Shown: positions 1-8,510 of the stretch, piece by piece
Layout of the letters: each line of letters begins with the position of its first letter
Numbering within the stretch: position 1 is the first letter of the stretch
Assembly: GCA_022448645.1 (NCBI GenBank)
Contig: JAKVBZ010000062.1
Location: forward strand, 1 to 30,610
From: Pirellulaceae bacterium
Lineage (GTDB): Bacteria > Planctomycetota > Planctomycetia > Pirellulales > Pirellulaceae
Length of the DNA stretch: 30,610 bases
Direction: 5' to 3'
The notes under the pieces: generated by a model
What the model saw: only the letters and a program-made list of their open reading frames with translations
Databases searched by the model: none
What the model was told of the DNA's origin: nothing
Made by a program: the position numbers and the translations under genes

Positions 1-1
1 C

Positions 2-1963
2 GGTGCCGCCTCCAGTCGTGATGCTGCTTCTGTCGGTGATGGACAAGCTCCGGTGGCAGCTGTGTTGGCTTTCGACACAGCTCCTCGTATGGATTACCGC
101 CACCAGAATCAGACTCGCTTGGAAGAGGCTCGGCAAACTGCGGAATGGCTCGTTCGTCAATTGCCGTCTGGCAGTTCTATGGCAGTCGCGGATGGTTCTC
201 TATCCTATCCTGTTTTTTTGACAGAGCGTGGTGCGACTCAGCGGGCGTTAGCCGGATTGAGGATAACGAACGCAGCCACACCTTTGCTGGAAACCGTAGC
301 CCAGGGGTTGGAGGTTTTGCAAAAGCGACCAGACGTACGCCAGGAGTTGTATGTCTTTACGGATCTTGCTGCTGTCGAATGGGAAACAGCATGGGCCGAA
401 CAAGTCCGACAGAAGCTTGATGAGGCGCCACAGCCGATCAGTTTGTTCCTGATCGATGTTGGCGTGCCCGGGCCCCAAAACGACTCGTTAGGTCAACTGA
501 AACTGTCCACACAGCAAGTGGCTGAAGGGCGCTCGTTTGGTTTGAGCGCCGAGTTGGTTCATGTTGGACCAGGTAGTGAACGGGCGGTGGAGCTTTACTG
601 GGAGTCTCCAGGTTCGCAACAGCCTTTACGTATCGATGGAGAATTGGTGCCAGTCCCGGCGCGTCGAGCCGATCGAAAAATGGTGCAAGTCTCGGCAGGA
701 ACTCCTCAAGTCGTGCAGTTCTCCAGCAGTTTGCTAGAAACTGGTGTCCATCACGGATGGTTGAAACTGTTGGGCTCGGACGCGTTGGCAGCTGATGATA
801 CGCTTTACTTTTCGGTCGAAGTTCGTCAGCCCAGTCCTGTGTTGATTGTTGCCGGACCGCAAGCTCAGCCTCGGTTTCTTAGCGAGGCGTTGGCACCAGT
901 CGATTTTCCTGCGCGCTTTGACTGCCAAACCGTTTCGATCGATGAATGGTACCAACTTCAGGAATGGAAACACTACACAGCCATCTGTCTGGTCGACCCG
1001 CCACCGATGTCTCCCGAGTCTTGGCGTCGTTTGACGGAATATGTTGAACAGGGAGGTGGACTGGGAGTTTTCTTGGGGCGCAACGCCAGCCCCGTCAACC
1101 AGTTTCAGTCCTCGGCGGCCCGCGCTGTGTTGCCGGCCCTGCTAAAGCCGATTGTCATGAGACGGCCTCAAGGAGATGTCTATTTGGCGCCACAACACGA
1201 CAGCCACCCGTTGTTCAGGGTGTTTCGTTCTGTTGGTTCGGCTGTTCCCTGGCACGCCTATCCGGTTTTCCGTCACTGGTTGATCGACGAAAAAAGTATG
1301 GAAGGTCAAACCATTATTTCTTACAGTAACAATCGTCCGGCGCTTTTGGAACGTCAGGTTGGGCAGGGTCGCGTGCTAATGATGACGACTTCTGTTTCTG
1401 ATGCGGCCAGCCATAGCGAGGTCTGGAATCATTTGCCGACCGGTATCGACGCCTGGCCGTTTATGGTGTTTGTGAATGAGGCCGTGCGGTACCTGAGCGG
1501 TCAAGCGAATCAGCGCCTGAATTTCACAACTGGCGAAGCGGTGACTTGGAAGCTCGATGCTAAAGGACCTAGTCGTCATATGATGTTTACGCCGGATGGC
1601 GTATGGCATGACTTACATGCGTCCACTGACGAGCTGCGGATTCATTTGACCGAAGATCCAGGGACGTACCGGTTCGTTTCCGCGAATGATGATTCCCAAG
1701 GAGGGTTTTCTGTGAACCTGCCAGCAGCGTCAACAGACCTGCGCCGTACCAAGCCCGAACACTTGGATGAGCTATTGGGGAAAAATGGTTACACGCTAGT
1801 GCGTACAAGAGACGAAATCATACGTGAACAGGGAGAAGCCCGTTTTGGCAAGGAGTTCTTTCCTTATCTTGGATTATTCCTTGCCATCGTTTTGGGAGTC
1901 GAACAGTTATTGGCAAATCGGTTTTATCGACAAGAGAACAATTCTGTCGTCCCGCAAACATGA
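2..1963 (+). CDS. BatA/VWA-type membrane protein, 5' end cut by window
   Basis: The reading frame is open from base 2, so the true start lies before the window; a GTG at 53 is only an internal codon. About 650 residues are visible. The segment AFDTAPRMDY near the start sits where a VWA domain carries its metal-binding DxSxS motif, but the serines are missing. A mixed alpha/beta region follows, with a GGGLGVFLG stretch typical of the glutamine-amidotransferase-like fold in these proteins. One C-terminal membrane segment (about FFPYLGLFLAIVLGVEQLL) precedes a short basic tail. The family normally has two N-terminal membrane helices (BatA domain), which would lie outside the window. It stops 3 nt before the next gene, so the two are surely co-transcribed. 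In planctomycetes such pairs follow MoxR ATPase and DUF58 genes. The molecular role is unknown; envelope stress or chaperone-like function is inferred from the family only. Confidence 0.8.
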   Translation, partial: GAASSRDAASVGDGQAPVAAVLAFDTAPRMDYRHQNQTRLEEARQTAEWLVRQLPSGSSMAVADGSLSYPVFLTERGATQRALAGLRITNAATPLLETVAQGLEVLQKRPDVRQELYVFTDLAAVEWETAWAEQVRQKLDEAPQPISLFLIDVGVPGPQNDSLGQLKLSTQQVAEGRSFGLSAELVHVGPGSERAVELYWESPGSQQPLRIDGELVPVPARRADRKMVQVSAGTPQVVQFSSSLLETGVHHGWLKLLGSDALAADDTLYFSVEVRQPSPVLIVAGPQAQPRFLSEALAPVDFPARFDCQTVSIDEWYQLQEWKHYTAICLVDPPPMSPESWRRLTEYVEQGGGLGVFLGRNASPVNQFQSSAARAVLPALLKPIVMRRPQGDVYLAPQHDSHPLFRVFRSVGSAVPWHAYPVFRHWLIDEKSMEGQTIISYSNNRPALLERQVGQGRVLMMTTSVSDAASHSEVWNHLPTGIDAWPFMVFVNEAVRYLSGQANQRLNFTTGEAVTWKLDAKGPSRHMMFTPDGVWHDLHASTDELRIHLTEDPGTYRFVSANDDSQGGFSVNLPAASTDLRRTKPEHLDELLGKNGYTLVRTRDEIIREQGEARFGKEFFPYLGLFLAIVLGVEQLLANRFYRQENNSVVPQT

Positions 1964-1966
1964 TCG

Positions 1967-4243
1967 ATGCACGTGGATCCAAAAGCCTCACTACACTTTG
2001 AACCGATCTTTGGTAGCTACCTGCTGATCATGGTGGTTGGCACACTACTCTTAGTGTCATTGTGTCTGGTAGGTACTTATCGCGCAACCTCCAAGCTACG
2101 CCAAGGGACGCTGTGGATACTGCGACTTTCCGTCATCTTATTGGTGGTGTTGTCGTTGCTGCGCCCCGCTTGGGTAACGTTAGAATCACAGCGGCAGCGA
2201 GGTACCGTTGTGTTGCTCGTCGATAGTAGCCGTAGCATGCAAATCACTGATATGCCCGGGGGGCAGTCACGATGGGATAGTTTGCGCACTGCCGTGCAAC
2301 AAAGTTTGCCTGATCTCGAAGTGCTCAACGAAGACCTTGATATCAAGTTCGTGACGTTCGATGAGCAACGTCGTCTGCTGGAGTGGTCCGGAGGTGATCT
2401 ACCACTGCCAGCGACCGCCGAAGGAGGACAAAGTGATATTGCTCAAGCGATTGTTGAGTCGCTGCGTCGCGAATTGGGAAATCGGCTGGTGGGTATGGTG
2501 CTGCTGACCGATGGTGCGCAACGGGTATTCGAGCCAAGTATTGAATTGCGCCAGGCGGTGCGGGAGATGGCGAGGCTTGGCTATCCCCTGTACACGGTTC
2601 CCTTTGGGCAACCGAGAGAGAAATCACGAGCTCGAGATTTGGCCGTCGAATCGTTACAGGATCATTACACGGTCTTTGTCAAAAATGATCTGCAAGTTCA
2701 TGTGGCCGTGCGTGCCAAAGGATTTCCACATGAAGATATTCCAGTCGAAGTTTCTGTAACAGATGATGCTGGCCATTCACAGGATGTTACCTCGCTCACA
2801 TTACGAGCCAATGAAACGGATCAGCTGATCGGATTTCGATTTCCGTATCGACCAGAACAACCGGGACATTATCGGTTGACCGTTTCGGTGCCTCCTCAGC
2901 CCGGAGAGTTGGTGACCAAGAATAATCAGTTGACAGCCTACGTGACGGTACGCGACGGCGGATTGAAGGTGCTTTATTTGTATGGTTCTCTAGTAGGCGA
3001 ACAGCGTCGCTTGCGACGAGCTGTTAATGAATCGCCCGAACTGCAATTGGAGTACTCGTTTATCCATCACGGAAGACGATCTAACTGGCCGATTTCTTTA
3101 GACGCGTTTACCCGGAATCAGCGTCCCGATGTGTATCTCGTTGAGAGCATCCACGCCACGGCGTTTCGTAAAACCGACTTAGAGCGTTTGGCAGAGGATG
3201 TCCGACGTGGTTCCGGACTGATGATGTTAGGTGGTGTGTACAGCTTTGGGGCTGGCGCCTACCAGCGAACCCCGCTGGCCGATGTGTTGCCGATCCGTAT
3301 GCACCGTTTCCATCGACAAGATCTTGACGCTCCCATTCGTACCGATATGCACCTGTCAGGTCCCTTGGCCATGATTCCCACCACAGCCCAGTTCGTAACG
3401 CGTTTAGCCGGTACTGGGGACAACTTGAAGACCTGGGAATCGCTCTCACCGCTGCATGGTGCCAACCGGTTTACAGGTCTGAAAGCCAACGCCATGGTCC
3501 TTGCCAAGACTTCCCAGGGCGATCCGCTGCTTGTAGCGGGGCAATTCGGTGCTGGACGCGTGTTAGCCTTTGCGGGTGATTCAACGTGGACATGGTGGGC
3601 TCATGGAGCAGCAGCCGAACACAAACGGTTTTGGCGTCAAGTCGTTCTGTGGCTGGCCGGGCGCGACGAGATGGATCGGGATGAAGTGTGGATTGAATTG
3701 CCTCAACGGCGCTATCGTCCTGCTGCCTCGTTGACATTCACGGCAGGGGCTCGCATGAGGGAAGCCGAAGTTCTCCAGGAGATTACCTTGGAGGCAACTC
3801 TCGTGCAGCCAGATGGCACCACGCAACCATTACGCTTGTCGCATGACGGAGAGCAATTTACCGGTCGAGACATTTTGGGGACGGATCCCGGAGTATACGC
3901 TATCCAGATCAATGCCACGCAGAATGGTGTGGAAATTGGTCATGCGCGTGAGGAGTTTGTGGTTTTTGATCACGATCTTGAACTTCACGACCCGGTGGCA
4001 AACCCACAGCTTTTGGCGCGACTTGCCAAATTGACCAGTGATGCCGGTGGTCATTTGTTAGCACCTGAGCAGTTGCCAGCATTGTGCCGTGATTTAAAAC
4101 AACAGACACCTCAAGTCAAAATCGAAGTGCAAACCAAGTGGGAGTTTGCTGGCAGTCCCAATTCGGCTTGGCCATTCTTTGGGATCGTGATGGGGCTCCT
4201 GGGCACAGAATGGTACCTTCGCAAGAAGTGGGGCTTTGTCTGA
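1967..4243 (+). CDS. VWA domain membrane protein with GATase-like region
   Basis: 758 residues. Two membrane helices lie at about residues 18-38 and 49-66. A VWA domain follows with an intact MIDAS start (LLVDSSRSM, about residues 78-86) and the later TDG loop (VLLTDGAQRVF). Residues about 335-560 resemble the class I glutamine-amidotransferase-like fold seen in this family (VLYLYGSL; RRGSGLMMLGG followed by YSFGAG; GAGRVLAFAGD). A last membrane helix lies near the C-terminus (WPFFGIVMGLLGTEWYL), so the bulk of the protein faces one side of the membrane. The ATG is 3 nt after the previous stop. It is a paralogue-like partner of the upstream gene and keeps the metal site the neighbour has lost. 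Function is not known; a surface or periplasmic binding and assembly role is inference. Confidence 0.85.
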   Translation: MHVDPKASLHFEPIFGSYLLIMVVGTLLLVSLCLVGTYRATSKLRQGTLWILRLSVILLVVLSLLRPAWVTLESQRQRGTVVLLVDSSRSMQITDMPGGQSRWDSLRTAVQQSLPDLEVLNEDLDIKFVTFDEQRRLLEWSGGDLPLPATAEGGQSDIAQAIVESLRRELGNRLVGMVLLTDGAQRVFEPSIELRQAVREMARLGYPLYTVPFGQPREKSRARDLAVESLQDHYTVFVKNDLQVHVAVRAKGFPHEDIPVEVSVTDDAGHSQDVTSLTLRANETDQLIGFRFPYRPEQPGHYRLTVSVPPQPGELVTKNNQLTAYVTVRDGGLKVLYLYGSLVGEQRRLRRAVNESPELQLEYSFIHHGRRSNWPISLDAFTRNQRPDVYLVESIHATAFRKTDLERLAEDVRRGSGLMMLGGVYSFGAGAYQRTPLADVLPIRMHRFHRQDLDAPIRTDMHLSGPLAMIPTTAQFVTRLAGTGDNLKTWESLSPLHGANRFTGLKANAMVLAKTSQGDPLLVAGQFGAGRVLAFAGDSTWTWWAHGAAAEHKRFWRQVVLWLAGRDEMDRDEVWIELPQRRYRPAASLTFTAGARMREAEVLQEITLEATLVQPDGTTQPLRLSHDGEQFTGRDILGTDPGVYAIQINATQNGVEIGHAREEFVVFDHDLELHDPVANPQLLARLAKLTSDAGGHLLAPEQLPALCRDLKQQTPQVKIEVQTKWEFAGSPNSAWPFFGIVMGLLGTEWYLRKKWGFV

Positions 4244-4246
4244 CAG

Positions 4247-4267
4247 GTGTTGTTCAACGAACAGCAC
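4247..4267. terminator. Stem-loop between convergent genes
   Basis: GTGTTGTTC and GAACAGCAC form a 9-bp stem (one G-U pair) around a 3-nt loop, placed between the VWA gene (+) and the phosphate transporter (-), which converge here. There is no T-run on either side, so it is a possible bidirectional terminator rather than a classical one. Confidence 0.4.
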
Positions 4268-4282
4268 GTTGGATTTGTGGTA

Positions 4283-5773
4283 TCAATGATGTTCTTGTTC
4301 GTGACGATCTGCTTGCTGCCGTAACAGGAATCTAGTGGTCAGGTTCAGCGCAATACACAGCAACAGACCAGCGACTGACAGATGATACACCAGCCTAGCC
4401 ACACATCCGGTCATCACGATCGCGATCAGAGGTGCGATGAACCAACAGGTTACAACCCAGATCGCTCGTCCCACTTTGGCATCAGCGTTGCCGCGAGAAA
4501 AAACACGATCTGCCAAGCCTGATCCGATGACTGCAGCAAAGGCCACGTAGGTTGTCGAAACCGGCAACCCCCGACCCGATGCAAATGCAATCACGCTGGC
4601 ACTGACGCCGGTGATAACCGATGCTCGCAACGTGTCGTAGTGAATCTTCTTTCCGGCTGTGTTCAGCGCTGGTTCGGGCGCAAGTGAGCGCTTACGAGAA
4701 CTCATCCACAACAGCTGACGAGCGAGCCATTTGCACCAGTTGGGTGCGTAAAGTGTCACTTGGTCGAAATGGCTTCCCGTATTAATTTCAGCTCGTGTGA
4801 CTCGCTGGGCGTAAACGGTAAACATCCCAGATGCCATCAACACACCACAACCAAATAGTGCCCAAGGCGGAATGGGAATCTTCGAAGACAAGTCAGCTAG
4901 ATCGGTGGGGGCGCCGCCACCTTTCCACAAGGCCAAGCTGGCTAGTCCCGGCGAAGCGGCGTTGGCCAAATCATTTTGACCGAAGGCGAAGGCCATACAG
5001 ATCATGCCTAGAATTGCGGTCGTCGCGAATAAATGTTGGTACCAGCGAGAAAAAATCAACAGGACTACTACCGTAAAAAGTGTGAATGCCACCCACATAC
5101 AACCAAGGACTATGGTTTCGCCGTACAGCTCGAAGGTTACTTCCTTGATTTGTTGAATGGCCGGAACTTGTTTTAGGCCTTTGAAGACAATGAACCATGA
5201 CAGCCAAGTCATGATGGCGCCAGTAATCCACGGTCCGTGCAGCAAGATCGTAGCGCGGTCATCAGACTTGTCACGTATCGCGGCACGAAAGACTCTCATC
5301 ACCATGAACGACGCGACTCCACTAATAGCGATCGACACGATAATTCCCGAGGTCACGGAACCGACCTTGGGCCAATGGACGTTGTCGAAACCTGCCAAAA
5401 AGAGAGATGCGCCGACGAGTTCGAAAACCAAACAAGCGGTGGTACTCACGGGCATACCGAATCCAGAAAAGGCGTACAGCAAAACCGTGTCGACGAAATA
5501 GACACTCACGTAGATTGCCAGTGCCGCTTGAATGGATAACACGGTTGGGTCGAAGATTCCCTTCCGAGCAGTTTCCATGACTGGCGATGCGAATGATGCG
5601 CCGGTGACTACGGCCAACGCGGCAATGATGACCGCCAACCGCCGTTGCATGACACGCGCGCCCAAAACCGCATTCACCAAATTAGCGGCATCATTCCGCC
5701 CTACTTCAACGCAGTCCCAGATCAACATCCCAGCGCCGACACAGGCCGCTACGGTAATGAAGTCGAAATCCAC
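4283..5773 (-). CDS. pit: Inorganic phosphate transporter, PiT family
   Basis: 496 residues of mostly membrane-spanning sequence. PiT proteins are internal duplications in which each half carries a GxND..N signature. Here these are GRNDAANLVNAVLG at residues 25-38 and FGQNDLANAASPG near residue 262. Both Asn-Asp pairs are intact, so metal-phosphate/proton (or sodium) symport is the expected role in the inner membrane. A soluble loop at about 340-385 separates the halves, and the C-terminus is a short charged, His-rich tail. The start is GTG: an in-frame TAG lies only four codons upstream and no ATG intervenes. An AGGA ribosome binding site ends 7 nt before it. No PhoU-like regulator is adjacent. 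Substrate could also be sulfate in some PiT relatives; phosphate is the likelier choice. Confidence 0.9.
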   Translation of the reverse strand: MDFDFITVAACVGAGMLIWDCVEVGRNDAANLVNAVLGARVMQRRLAVIIAALAVVTGASFASPVMETARKGIFDPTVLSIQAALAIYVSVYFVDTVLLYAFSGFGMPVSTTACLVFELVGASLFLAGFDNVHWPKVGSVTSGIIVSIAISGVASFMVMRVFRAAIRDKSDDRATILLHGPWITGAIMTWLSWFIVFKGLKQVPAIQQIKEVTFELYGETIVLGCMWVAFTLFTVVVLLIFSRWYQHLFATTAILGMICMAFAFGQNDLANAASPGLASLALWKGGGAPTDLADLSSKIPIPPWALFGCGVLMASGMFTVYAQRVTRAEINTGSHFDQVTLYAPNWCKWLARQLLWMSSRKRSLAPEPALNTAGKKIHYDTLRASVITGVSASVIAFASGRGLPVSTTYVAFAAVIGSGLADRVFSRGNADAKVGRAIWVVTCWFIAPLIAIVMTGCVARLVYHLSVAGLLLCIALNLTTRFLLRQQADRHEQEHH

Positions 5774-6102
5774 AACGATGTCCTAAAGTTTGAGGCATAC
5801 TAGGAGTCATAGTGTCGTAGTATCTTACGGCACAGCTATAGCGCACCATTTGGATGGTAAAATCGCACTAAGCCGGGACTGATTCTACTGTGGTACCGAT
5901 TGGTTGCAATCAGTACCACCGATATTTTTCAGAATTACACGAACGATTTGCGTTTCCACGCGCGGATGTCATTATTTTGCGGTCCCAGGCGGATCGTGAG
6001 AATGAAAGCCTGTGCGCTAGTCCCCAGGCAACGACTGGGGTCGCAATGACCCGTGACTAGTGCTGCCGGTTCCTGACACTTCGACTCATGAAGATGGCCG
6101 TT
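5774..6102. other. Gene-free stretch with two inverted repeats
   Basis: No credible ORF. It contains an 11-bp inverted repeat at 5890-5919 (described separately) and a short perfect stem CCCCAG/CTGGGG at 6022-6040 with a 7-nt loop, which could end the transcript of the small membrane protein gene at 6103-6516 (-). The part next to 5773 must carry the promoter of the phosphate transporter, but I could not settle on a convincing -35/-10 pair. Confidence 0.5.
5890..5919 (-). repeat. 11-bp inverted repeat upstream of PiT gene
   Basis: GTGGTACCGAT and ATCAGTACCAC are separated by 8 nt. On the minus strand all 11 positions can pair (one G-U), while on the plus strand there is one C-A mismatch, which favours function as minus-strand RNA or as a DNA operator. 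It lies about 117 bp upstream of the GTG start of the phosphate transporter. Confidence 0.5.
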
Positions 6103-6516
6103 TTAATCGGAGCCAATGGGCGATTCTTCTTCAGTATCATCCGCGTTGCGCCGTGAGGCATTCTGGCAAGCCTTTTTAACTAGTTGCTCACGGTGTCGTT
6201 GGGTCAAGTGCATACGTGTCACGACGAAATCGACGATGGCCAGAATGATGATCCACACGACCACCAGTACCACGACGAACCAGTACACGAGTGTAGCAGG
6301 CGAAATCGTCAAAGTCTGGCCGTAGAGCACGGCCAGACCTACGATGCCAATCATGGCGCTGACTTGCGTTCTCCGCCGCAATTGGATGTGATAAAAACGT
6401 GCATCCCGTGAATCCGGATGGGGCTGGTTAAGATCCTGCCATTGTCGCCAATGCCACACGAACAGCGCTGAGGATACGACAATCAGGAATACCGCAAAAG
6501 ATACGTTGCCAAGCAT
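6103..6516 (-). CDS. Small membrane protein, unknown function
   Basis: 137 residues. The first helix spans about residues 5-22. It is followed by a polar segment (WRQWQDLNQPHPDSRDARFYHIQLRRRTQ) and then two closely spaced helices, about 52-70 and 74-98. The tail is polar and acidic (NADDTEEESPIGSD). The ATG at 6516 opens directly into the first helix. I do not recognise a named family; small proteins with this charged loop and hydrophobic hairpin are common conserved hypotheticals. It lies on the same strand as, and upstream of, the phosphate transporter, but 329 nt away, so an operon is not assured. Confidence 0.7.
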   Translation of the reverse strand: MLGNVSFAVFLIVVSSALFVWHWRQWQDLNQPHPDSRDARFYHIQLRRRTQVSAMIGIVGLAVLYGQTLTISPATLVYWFVVVLVVVWIIILAIVDFVVTRMHLTQRHREQLVKKACQNASRRNADDTEEESPIGSD

Positions 6517-6566
6517 GTCCTAACAGGCTGACAGCTAGATGTCTGTTTGTAAAGGCCGCGTGGTTT

Positions 6567-6615
6567 TTTAGCGGGGTGGCGCAAACTGCCCGGTATGCGT
6601 GAGCTAGCCGCTAAA
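6567..6615. repeat. 8-bp inverted repeat TTTAGCGG/CCGCTAAA
   Basis: Perfect 8-bp arms at 6567-6574 and 6608-6615 enclose a 33-nt GC-rich centre. A run of six T precedes and includes the left arm. It lies between waaA and the small membrane protein gene and resembles dispersed intergenic palindromes rather than a terminator, because no T-run follows the hairpin in either direction. Confidence 0.45.
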
Positions 6616-6749
6616 GGTGGGACGGCTGGCGCGGTTCCGCTACAAAAATAAATGATATCGGGCTAGTGCGCCGCAGCTGATGGATTGGGAAACTGCCTCT
6701 TGCCTGACGAATTCATGCAGATCAATCCGAGGCCGCGAAAGTGGTTGCC

Positions 6750-6768
6750 GGAACGACGCGCACGTTCC
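6750..6768 (-). terminator. Stem-loop just after waaA stop codon
   Basis: GGAACG and CGTTCC form a perfect 6-bp GC-rich stem with a 7-nt loop, starting 2 nt past the waaA stop on the minus strand. The position suggests a terminator, but no T-run follows. Confidence 0.35.
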
Positions 6769-6770
6769 AG

Positions 6771-8210
6771 TCAAAAGCATACACTGTGTTCCAATTCGGA
6801 ACGGCAGAAAGTATCCGAAGTTTCCCCAATGGCCTTTTTATCGATCAATGGTTTCAGTGTGCGAAGTGTCTTGAGCGTCGCGCCACGCCGTTGGGTGATC
6901 AATTCTTGAGCTCGATGTCCTAGCTGTTCGCGAAAAGCCGTGTCATCCAGGCACTCCGCCACAAAGGCTCGCAACTCCAGCTGGTTGTGTACCGTGCGGG
7001 CCGCGCCGTGACCCAAAAGATCGTTCACGAAACACCGAAAATCAGACGTGTGAGGGCCAAAGCAAACGGCGGCACCATAGGCAGCCGGTTCCAGCATGTT
7101 TCGGCCACGTCCGTTGGCAAGACTGCCTCCGACGAATGCTATATGGCTGACGCCCCACCACCAAACAACATCACCAATGGTGTCGACCAATATGATTTTG
7201 TTGTTCTTTTTGGGTGGCGAAATCCCTTCAATCTCGTTCAGATCTCGGAGATCGTCGCCGGATGGAAGATGACTGGAACGTTCCCATGGCAAGCCGGAAC
7301 GAGCAAGCAGATGTTCCACGGCTGCCGTCCGCTCGATGTGACGAGGAGCTAGAATGAGACGTAGTTTGGGGTATTGGTGTTGTAACGCTTGGAATACCTC
7401 CAAAATGGTTTGCTCTTCACCTTCGTGAGTACTTCCGGCCATCCATACGATGTCTTGGGAATCGATTTGCGCCCGCCGTGCCAATTCGTGACAAGTCTCA
7501 TCGTTATGATGACGTTTCAGACAGTCGTATTTAAGGGATCCCACGACCTGGACTCGGTTTGGAACAGCACCTAAACGGACGAAACGATTTGCGTACGCAT
7601 TGTTCTGTGCCATGATCAAGTCCACCTGGTGTAGCGCTTGACTGCTCAACCACTTTAGCCGTACCCGCAAACGCATGTCTTTTGTCGTCATCCGGCCGTT
7701 GACGATGGCCACTTGGCTTCCATGTTGGTGTGCGGCGGCAAGTAGATTGGGCTTCGCTTCATTGTCGACGATCACCAATAGGTTGGGACGTAGTCTCGCA
7801 ACGGCTGTCCGCACTGCCCAACTGAAGTCGACAGGTAAAGGAAACACGTATATGTCTGGAAATAGTTGTTGAGCAAGTCGGAAGCCACTGGTCGTCGACG
7901 CCGAAATCACACAATACCAACCGGGATGCTCGATTTGAAACGCTCGGACAAGCGATTCCAGAGCACGGACTTCACCCAGGCTGGCAGCTTCAAACCATGC
8001 GCAATGAATGTCGCCATCTCTCTTCATCACACGTCCCCACAGTCGCACACCCAGGGTCCCGCGGTATTTTCCTTGAACAAAATAGTTCCAAATACATTGC
8101 GGCAGCTGGACGACCACGGTCACCAGATAGATCAAATCCAACACATGAGTAACGATTCGATTTCGCAACAAGTTACTGTTGGGGGGCGTGGGATTCTTCT
8201 CGATGTTCAT
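6771..8210 (-). CDS. waaA: 3-deoxy-D-manno-octulosonic acid (KDO) transferase
   Basis: 479 residues, GT30 family, a GT-B fold enzyme on the inner membrane that transfers KDO from CMP-KDO to a lipid A precursor. A membrane-anchoring hydrophobic segment lies at about residues 21-44. The catalytic loop AASLGEV is present (Glu80 as the base by family knowledge). The CMP-KDO binding motifs AGSTHEGEE (258-266) and GGSLANGRGRNMLEPAAYG (361-379) with FGPHTSDF are recognisable. Two departures stand out. The usual ETELWPN segment reads DNEAKPN (149-155), and the GGHN of proteobacterial enzymes is GRGRN. The length exceeds the usual ~425, mainly from the N-terminus and a tail of about 20 residues. The ATG at 8210 has only a weak ribosome binding site. 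It is divergent from the DUF4254 gene and sits beside other LPS-core genes. Confidence 0.88.
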   Translation of the reverse strand: MNIEKNPTPPNSNLLRNRIVTHVLDLIYLVTVVVQLPQCIWNYFVQGKYRGTLGVRLWGRVMKRDGDIHCAWFEAASLGEVRALESLVRAFQIEHPGWYCVISASTTSGFRLAQQLFPDIYVFPLPVDFSWAVRTAVARLRPNLLVIVDNEAKPNLLAAAHQHGSQVAIVNGRMTTKDMRLRVRLKWLSSQALHQVDLIMAQNNAYANRFVRLGAVPNRVQVVGSLKYDCLKRHHNDETCHELARRAQIDSQDIVWMAGSTHEGEEQTILEVFQALQHQYPKLRLILAPRHIERTAAVEHLLARSGLPWERSSHLPSGDDLRDLNEIEGISPPKKNNKIILVDTIGDVVWWWGVSHIAFVGGSLANGRGRNMLEPAAYGAAVCFGPHTSDFRCFVNDLLGHGAARTVHNQLELRAFVAECLDDTAFREQLGHRAQELITQRRGATLKTLRTLKPLIDKKAIGETSDTFCRSELEHSVCF

Positions 8211-8510
8211 GCTTGGTCACCACTATCGTTGACCAACCTGGCATGGATTGTAGAGATGGCAATAGTGTTCGGGATATTAGGTCAGTTTGCCGATGGCAAC
8301 AAGCGATGATCTGCTAGCATCATTCACTGGAAATCGGGTTGTCTCCAATTGCGTACCCCAATTAGAATTCTCGCTTCGTCGGCAGCCATTAGCCGTCTCG
8401 GCCTTATTTGTCGAAGATCTGTTTTTCCTTGACCCGCTTTCCCGTTTGAACACCCGTACAGTTCCAGTGGTTTCTCCATTGGACTGTTTACTAGAAAGGG
8501 AGTTTTAGCC
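8211..8510. promoter_or_regulatory. Divergent intergenic region, waaA and DUF4254 gene
   Basis: 300 bp between two divergent starts, so it must hold promoters for both. I could not pick out convincing -35/-10 pairs. The clearest element is the ribosome binding site AAAGGGAG at 8495-8502, which serves the GTG at 8511. No small ORF with a ribosome binding site was seen. Confidence 0.45.
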
